DNA from: Folioceros fuciformis
Taxonomy: Eukaryota > Anthocerotophyta > Anthocerotopsida > Anthocerotales
NCBI GenBank assembly: GCA_049999805.1
Contig: JBNGIO010006119.1
Coordinates: 62,211 to 126,210, forward strand
Direction: 5' to 3'
Length of the DNA: 64,000 bases
In this document: piece after piece, positions 59,012 through 64,000 of the stretch
Numbering within the stretch: position 1 is the stretch's first letter
Layout of the letters: each line of letters starts with the position of its first letter
The notes under the pieces: generated by a model
The model's input: the letters and a program-made list of their open reading frames with translations, nothing else
Told to the model about the DNA's origin: nothing
The model's database searches: none
Translations under genes and position numbers: made by a program

Positions 59012-61073
59012 TTATCTTGTATTGCTGCTCGTCGGCTCTGCATCGTTGTTGATGTATCGCTTTACAAGTGCAAAGTTACCCAGCCGTGGCTGGGCGGGCT
59101 GCGCTGGATCTAAGCCCTCTTGCCAGACCTGGCCCACAACAACCCCGGGCCCGACAGCCCTCACATAGTCGAAGTACGCGTCACCGAAAGGCCCTAGATG
59201 TTTGGCTGCATCATGAAATTGACTCATCAACCGTGAGCCACGACCTTGGTACCTGTGATTCTTTCACTTTCAAAAGAAACAAAAAAGCAAGAGGAGATAC
59301 CTGGAGCTGGGAAGCCGTGGGGCAGGGTCCCCTTCAGATGTAGTTGCCCGGAGCCATAATCAAACGCAATATCGCAGGGCTCATCCGTGGCCTTCACATT
59401 GCTCGCTCTCTTGACTTCAAAGTACAGCGGAGCGATACGGCTTACTGCATGCTTCAACAGCCCTCCTGCACAACTCAGCTTTAGTGAGCAACACCCAAAA
59501 ATCAGAGAAATGGTTACAGTTAAGATAAATGGAAAACCTGCAATTGTCCTTCCGTACAGCCTCCCATCCTCGCCCTTGAAGAAGACCTGTGAAAGGAGTC
59601 AAGGAAAGGGACTCAATGGAAGTGTGGTCCATCACAAGTAACGGAAACACGCAAGCGGAACAGACGGAAGAGCTCACCTTCTGGAACCTGCTGCACCAGC
59701 CAATGGCCCAAGGTACTTTGAATTCAAAACACCGCCCACACAACAGCAAGGTTTCAGGAATGCAAAATTGATGCAGCCCAAGGATGCTACTTCCTTGAAG
59801 TCCATGAATTTGACGACAGCTCTTACCTCCATTGACTTGTCCATCCCAGTACACAGGCATACCGCGATCCATGGTTGCAAACATGCTGAATGGATCTTCT
59901 GCAGCAAGGTTGTCATCCTCATATCTCAAGCCAGCTAGCTCCCACATTTTGTCAATGTGCCTGGACCAAGATGTTTCACAACCTAAGGAATGAACAATAA
60001 CATCAAAAGATTACGTCTGTACTAACGTGCAAGCTCAAACAAGTGAACAGGTTGCTCCATCAAGCCTCACTTAGGCTGAAGTATTTCGATCAAACGATGC
60101 CTTCTCTCCTCTGGAATATCTCCAATCTTTTTCCTGCGGTCAAGTACTGAGCACAACTGGGAGATGTGAAGCATGGGAGAAAGAATCCGGACGCTCATGG
60201 AGGAACCCGCACCAAATAAATGCTGCATGGTTGTAAGTTGACCGATTCATTGGACGCAAGAAAGGGTGTGGATCCAGCAAGTCCAAAATGTCGAGCTCAT
60301 CAAGGTACACTTTGCCACCACCTTCGAGCTCACGGTATGGATCGTCGCCTTCGTGTGCCTTCCCGAACCTCTTTTCCGACTTGCTTAACTCTCCTCCGGG
60401 ACTTCCCGCATAACGCCCGCCCTCCTCCGTTCTTGCCGATGATACATCAGAGAAACGTGGAGACCAGCCTCCCACACCACCAGGCCTTCTGCTAGAATAA
60501 ATATCACCATTTCCAGTAGGACCTGCTTGTTGGTCACCTCTCCCTACCATTACATGTGCACAAAATTAACGGACAAGCAAATCGAACACACCTATCTTGC
60601 ATGAACCTGTGGCTTTTGCACTCTATCCAGAGAAGGAAAATTTCGTGGAGGAGCTCTGACACGTACCTCTGCCAGGCTTTCCATTAGAAACACCCTTGCA
60701 GCTTATGGAACAGGTGTTCCAAGGTCTTCGTAGGCGNNNNNNNNNNNNNNNNNNNNNNNNNNNNNNNNNNNNNNNNNNNNNNNNNNNNNNNNNNNNNNNN
60801 NNNNNNNNNNNNNNNNNNNNNNNNNNNNNNNNNNNNCTTCGTAGGCGCTGGGAATCAGCTGCGAGGAACAGCAGTACGTCAGCTAACTAACAAGGGGCCG
60901 AATGTTCCCGTGGGGTTCGCAACGAGGAAAAACTAGTAACCTGGATTGTTGATCCGGCCTCGCGAGCCAAACCGTGGCAAAGCTGGAGAAGCCGCATCTT
61001 GGTGCGCAACACAGGCGGACGGTGGGTATGCTTGGCGAACTGTGGGTGGAGCAGCTCCAGCCGTAATTCCCAT
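59012..61073 (-). CDS. Conserved plastid protein of unknown function (spans assembly gap)
   Basis: Matches, in order and wording, a conserved plant chloroplast protein whose function I do not know. Exon 1 (61073-60941, MGITAGAAPPTVRQAYPPSA) and exon 2 (60858-60667, containing the N gap) give a Ser/Arg-rich transit peptide. Exon 3 (60543-60213) contains LDELDILDLLDPHPFLRPMN and NHAAFIW. Next come KKIGDIPEERRHRLIEILQP, then HIDKMWELAGLRYEDDNLAA...MFATMDRGMPVYWDG, VPWAIGWCSRFQK, VFFKGEDGRLYGRTIAG, LLKHAVSRIAPLYFEVKRAS...PCDIAFDYGSGQLHLKG, and the last exon AYFDYVRAVGPGVVVGQVWQ, ending TAA at 59012-59014. All junctions that I tested keep phase. No membrane helix or catalytic motif is evident. Across the gap, an 11-bp overlap (CTTCGTAGGCG) joins the frame exactly. 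Confidence 0.82.
60737..60836. other. Assembly gap (100 N)
   Basis: A gap of exactly 100 N, the conventional size for unknown length. The 11 bases CTTCGTAGGCG occur immediately before it (60726-60736) and immediately after it (60837-60847), so the two contig ends probably overlap. Confidence 0.97.
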
Positions 61074-61299
61074 GTCCGCTGTGTATGATTTTCTCGAATA
61101 CCAGGGTGCACAAAGAAGATGTCAGGGGTTTAGGGTTGTAGAACGTCGGACAGTTCTGTACAAACGTTTAGAGTTCGTAAGGAATTCGGCAGAAAAGGAT
61201 GCGGTTGTCCATGGACGATGTCGGGTGTCAGCAGCCCCCCATCCAAGATTGTGAGTGTGGCAGGAAGTCGTCATCACACAGCCTGCTCTTACAGCCAGG
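61074..61299. promoter_or_regulatory. Compact bidirectional promoter region
   Basis: Only 226 bp separate the start codons of the minus-strand plastid protein and the plus-strand PPR gene, so transcription start sites and core promoters must share or overlap this interval. No clear TATA box seen. Confidence 0.5.
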
Positions 61300-63510
61300 A
61301 TGAACTCATCGTCCTTGCTGCCACAGTATCGGATTATTGGTAGAAGTGGAGTGGGATGGAAATGCAGGGGGTTCATCCAGCAATTCTATGGTTTTGGGTA
61401 CGGTTCGAGGCAGGTCTCCACGACGTCATGGAGCTGGGGCGGCGGGCCAAGATACGTGGATACCGATGTGCATCTGCAGCTAAAGTCTGGAGTTTACAGA
61501 GTTCTAAAGCATGCAAATCTTGTGCCCCAAAGTTTGCAGACCTATCGCAGCACACCCGTAATGAGCAAGAGCAAGGTAGGAATGGCGAGGCATTTGATAA
61601 TGGGGCCACATTTGGCTTGTGATGCGGATGAGAAGAGAGCAATGGGCAGGGATGAAATGATTGCGTGGATATCGAGTAAGTTGAAGCAGGAGACATGTAG
61701 TTCTCGTTTGGTAGAGGCATTGAATGAGGTGAAGGGAAGGATGACGCCAGTCGTGGTGGCAGAAGTGCTGAGGGAGCAACAGCAGGTCGAAACTGCCTTG
61801 ACCTTCTTGCGGTGGGCTGAATCGACAGTGAATTCGCTGCTCAGCTGCTCAGCTTACAGTGCGTTGGTGAAACTGGTCTGCAGATCTCGGAAGTTTGAGG
61901 AGGTGTCAAGCATCCTGGTCAAAATGCACAAGAGGGGCTGCAACTTGAGTTCCACATTCACTACCCTCATCATCGGGTATGGCAAGGCCAAGATGTTTAG
62001 AGAGGCCGTTGAGATTCTGGATTGCATGCCTATCTACGGCTGCCCTCCGAATGTGATCAGCTTCAACAGCCTGATCAACGTACTAGCGGAGTCGGGTGAG
62101 CATACGACGTGCCTGATGATTTTCCAGCGGATGCTGGAAGTGGAATGCTCACCTGACTCCTACACCTACACCTGCATGATGAACAGCTTTGCGAAACAGG
62201 GGAAAATGGATGAAGCTTGCAAGCTTTTCGATGAGATGAAAGAGAAGGGTTGGACTCCTAGTGTGCTCACGTACAGTGCTCTGGTGGACGGCTTCATCAA
62301 GGTGGGTCAAGTGGGTGGGGCTTGGCTGCAGTTCGAGGAGATGAAGAACAAGGGGATGCTACCCACTGCATACAGCTACGGTGTCCTCCTGAGTGCCCTA
62401 CGCAAGGGCAAGCACATGGATCATGCAAGCGAACTGTTCGAGGAGATGAAGCAGCATGGGATAGCAAACGTGTTTGCGTTCAACGTGATGATGGATGGAT
62501 ATGGCAAGGTGGGCGAAGCAGACAAGGCACATAAGCTGTTCAAGGAGATGAAGGCCCAGAACATCAAGCCAGACGAATGCAGCTACCACACTATGATAAG
62601 CGCGCTAGCGAAGGCACGCCGGATGGAACTCGCAGGCAGGTACTTCGACAAGCTGAAGCAAGTGCGGAAGGTTCCCAACGTCATAGCGTACAACAGCATG
62701 ATGGATGGCTACTTCAAGGAACCGGGGCAAGCAGACAAGGCATTGAGGTACTGGGAGGAGATGAAGGAGCAGGGGGTGGCCCCGGATTCCATCACCTACA
62801 ACATCCTCATCGACGGCTTCGACAGGGCGGGACGACGACACGACGCGTACGCAGTGTTCAAGGAGATGAAGGAGAAGGGCATGGAACTGAGCGCAACGGT
62901 GTACAACATCCTCATCGACTCCTACGGCAAGGAAGGGGAGATCACGGACGCCCTGGAGCTGTTGGAGGAGATGAAGGAGAAGGGCATCATGCCGGACCTC
63001 ATCACCTACAACACCATCATCGACGCATGTGGCAAGGCATGGAGGATGAACCACGCCTTGCAGTTCCTGACGGAGATGAAGGCAGCAGGCATCCAGCCGG
63101 ACGTGGTGACATACAGTGCCCTAATCGACGCCCTGGGCAAGACAGGACGCACCCACATCGCCCGCAAGCTGTTCAAGGAGATGAAGGAGAGCGGCATCGA
63201 GGGCAACCTCATAGCGTACAACGCGTACATCGACGCCCTGGGCAGCGCAGGGCACGCAGGGGAGGCATGCCTCGTCTTCCAGGAGATGAAGCGGAACGGC
63301 GTCACCCCGGACGTATTCACATACACCACCCTCATGAACTGGCTGGAGCAAGCGGGGGAAAAGGTGCTCATGTGCCGCCTGTTCGAGGATATGGAGCAGT
63401 CCAGGTGCTGCCCTGACTACCTGACGTACGAGGTGCTGGGGCGCGGCAACGTGAAGAAGGCCCCCCAGCTGTTCGAGCCCAGAGCCACCATCCGTAGGAA
63501 AGCAGGGTAG
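61300..63510 (+). CDS. P-class pentatricopeptide repeat protein
   Basis: An intronless 736-residue protein expected to bind organellar RNA and influence its stability, splicing or translation. ATG 61300 is the first in frame. The N-terminus (MNSSSLLPQYRIIGRSGVGW, then Arg/Ser-rich) looks like a mitochondrial or plastid presequence. From about residue 180 to 720 there are about 15 canonical 35-residue P motifs, for example ITYNILIDGFDRAGRRHDAY and TYNTIIDACGKAWRMNHALQ. No E, DYW, SMR or other tail follows; it ends RATIRRKAG. The 3' half is GC-rich at third positions and highly repetitive, with recurring GAGATGAAGGAG wording. This opens a long meaningless overlapping frame at 62577-63416. Confidence 0.92.
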   Translation: MNSSSLLPQYRIIGRSGVGWKCRGFIQQFYGFGYGSRQVSTTSWSWGGGPRYVDTDVHLQLKSGVYRVLKHANLVPQSLQTYRSTPVMSKSKVGMARHLIMGPHLACDADEKRAMGRDEMIAWISSKLKQETCSSRLVEALNEVKGRMTPVVVAEVLREQQQVETALTFLRWAESTVNSLLSCSAYSALVKLVCRSRKFEEVSSILVKMHKRGCNLSSTFTTLIIGYGKAKMFREAVEILDCMPIYGCPPNVISFNSLINVLAESGEHTTCLMIFQRMLEVECSPDSYTYTCMMNSFAKQGKMDEACKLFDEMKEKGWTPSVLTYSALVDGFIKVGQVGGAWLQFEEMKNKGMLPTAYSYGVLLSALRKGKHMDHASELFEEMKQHGIANVFAFNVMMDGYGKVGEADKAHKLFKEMKAQNIKPDECSYHTMISALAKARRMELAGRYFDKLKQVRKVPNVIAYNSMMDGYFKEPGQADKALRYWEEMKEQGVAPDSITYNILIDGFDRAGRRHDAYAVFKEMKEKGMELSATVYNILIDSYGKEGEITDALELLEEMKEKGIMPDLITYNTIIDACGKAWRMNHALQFLTEMKAAGIQPDVVTYSALIDALGKTGRTHIARKLFKEMKESGIEGNLIAYNAYIDALGSAGHAGEACLVFQEMKRNGVTPDVFTYTTLMNWLEQAGEKVLMCRLFEDMEQSRCCPDYLTYEVLGRGNVKKAPQLFEPRATIRRKAG

Positions 63511-64000
63511 CAAGTGGTGCCGCGGGCAAGACGGCCCTGTCGATTCCCGTTCACAGCACTAAGGTAAAGGCAAGGCAGGCAAGGCAAGATGACGTATGCG
63601 GAAGTGGGTGGAAAGGGTGAGTGGTCTGCGTCGCTGTGGGATGTGTTGTGTGTGTGAAGTGGATGATGGAGGTGATGGTACGTACAGCAGGGGTTGATCG
63701 ATGTGATGCGCAGGGCAGGGAAGGGCAGGGCAGGGAGGAGCAGGGTCTACCCACCTTCCCTCAGCCGGGATCCGTGTGAGGAGCGGTGACAATTGTAAAT
63801 AGTGAGAGCGAGTGGCGGGAGGGAGACACGCTACTGTTCTCGTTTTTTGTAAGATGCGAAACTTTGTCCGCGCGATGTGTTCATATATGAATGAATGGAA
63901 TTGTGAAGGGAAGGGAACAGCAATGGAATCGTCGATACACGAAGGGGATGAGGCGAACGAATGGAGTGGGAGGAATGAAGTGGTGGCCACCGTTTTGATT
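63511..64000. other. 3' flank of the P-class PPR gene
   Basis: Probable 3' UTR, then a purine-rich stretch with repeated GGCAGGGAAGGGCA wording at about 63700-63740. No gene recognised before the window ends. Confidence 0.4.

Noticed and set aside
62577-63416. 279-codon frame overlapping the P-class PPR gene
   Set aside because: A shifted frame of a repetitive GC-rich PPR coding region; composition (Arg/Gly/His/Asp) is not protein-like.

Overview
This is nuclear DNA from a land plant. LHCB3, TIC56, a PLS-class pentatricopeptide protein and a land-plant-type allantoinase are all present, genes are split by many short introns, and plant retrotransposon relics lie between them. The species cannot be named. 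The style of the PPR genes and an unusual reverse-transcriptase family hint at a seed-free lineage (fern, lycophyte or bryophyte), but this is only an inference.

Layout. 1-13.7 kb: allantoinase (ALN, 15 exons, fully reconstructed), an unrecognised disordered protein, the SAGA subunit SGF11 (minus strand), an unrecognised coiled-coil protein and DNA polymerase delta subunit 4 (POLD4). 13.7-22 kb: a repeat-rich block with a decayed copia gag/protease, a decayed C2H2-zinc-finger non-LTR reverse transcriptase, tandem repeats and a perfect 27-bp inverted repeat. 22-28 kb: a TPR-like gene, a LEA_2/NHL-type membrane protein, and further retroelement scraps. 28-37 kb: two minus-strand multi-exon genes, PCH2/TRIP13 and a long-form tRNase Z with a very long N-terminal extension and a probable GC-AG first intron. 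37-39 kb: AT-rich degenerate repeats. 39-53 kb: a BTB-BACK-SPRY protein, mitochondrial ribosomal protein bL12m, LHCB3, an NAD(P)-binding Rossmann protein and a FAN-like PH-BEACH-WD40 protein. 53-64 kb: TIC56, a PLS-class PPR protein, a conserved plastid protein whose second exon is interrupted by a 100-N assembly gap, and a P-class PPR protein.

The genes are mostly unrelated housekeeping loci, as is normal for a plant chromosome. Several products act in organelles: LHCB3, TIC56 and the unknown plastid protein in chloroplasts, bL12m in mitochondria, and the PPR proteins and perhaps tRNase Z in organellar RNA metabolism. No convincing new multi-gene system was found. The most interesting items are the tRNase Z extension and its GC-AG intron, the internally amplified PPR gene, the two unrecognised proteins, the C-to-T decay pattern in the retroelement, and the probably false assembly gap.
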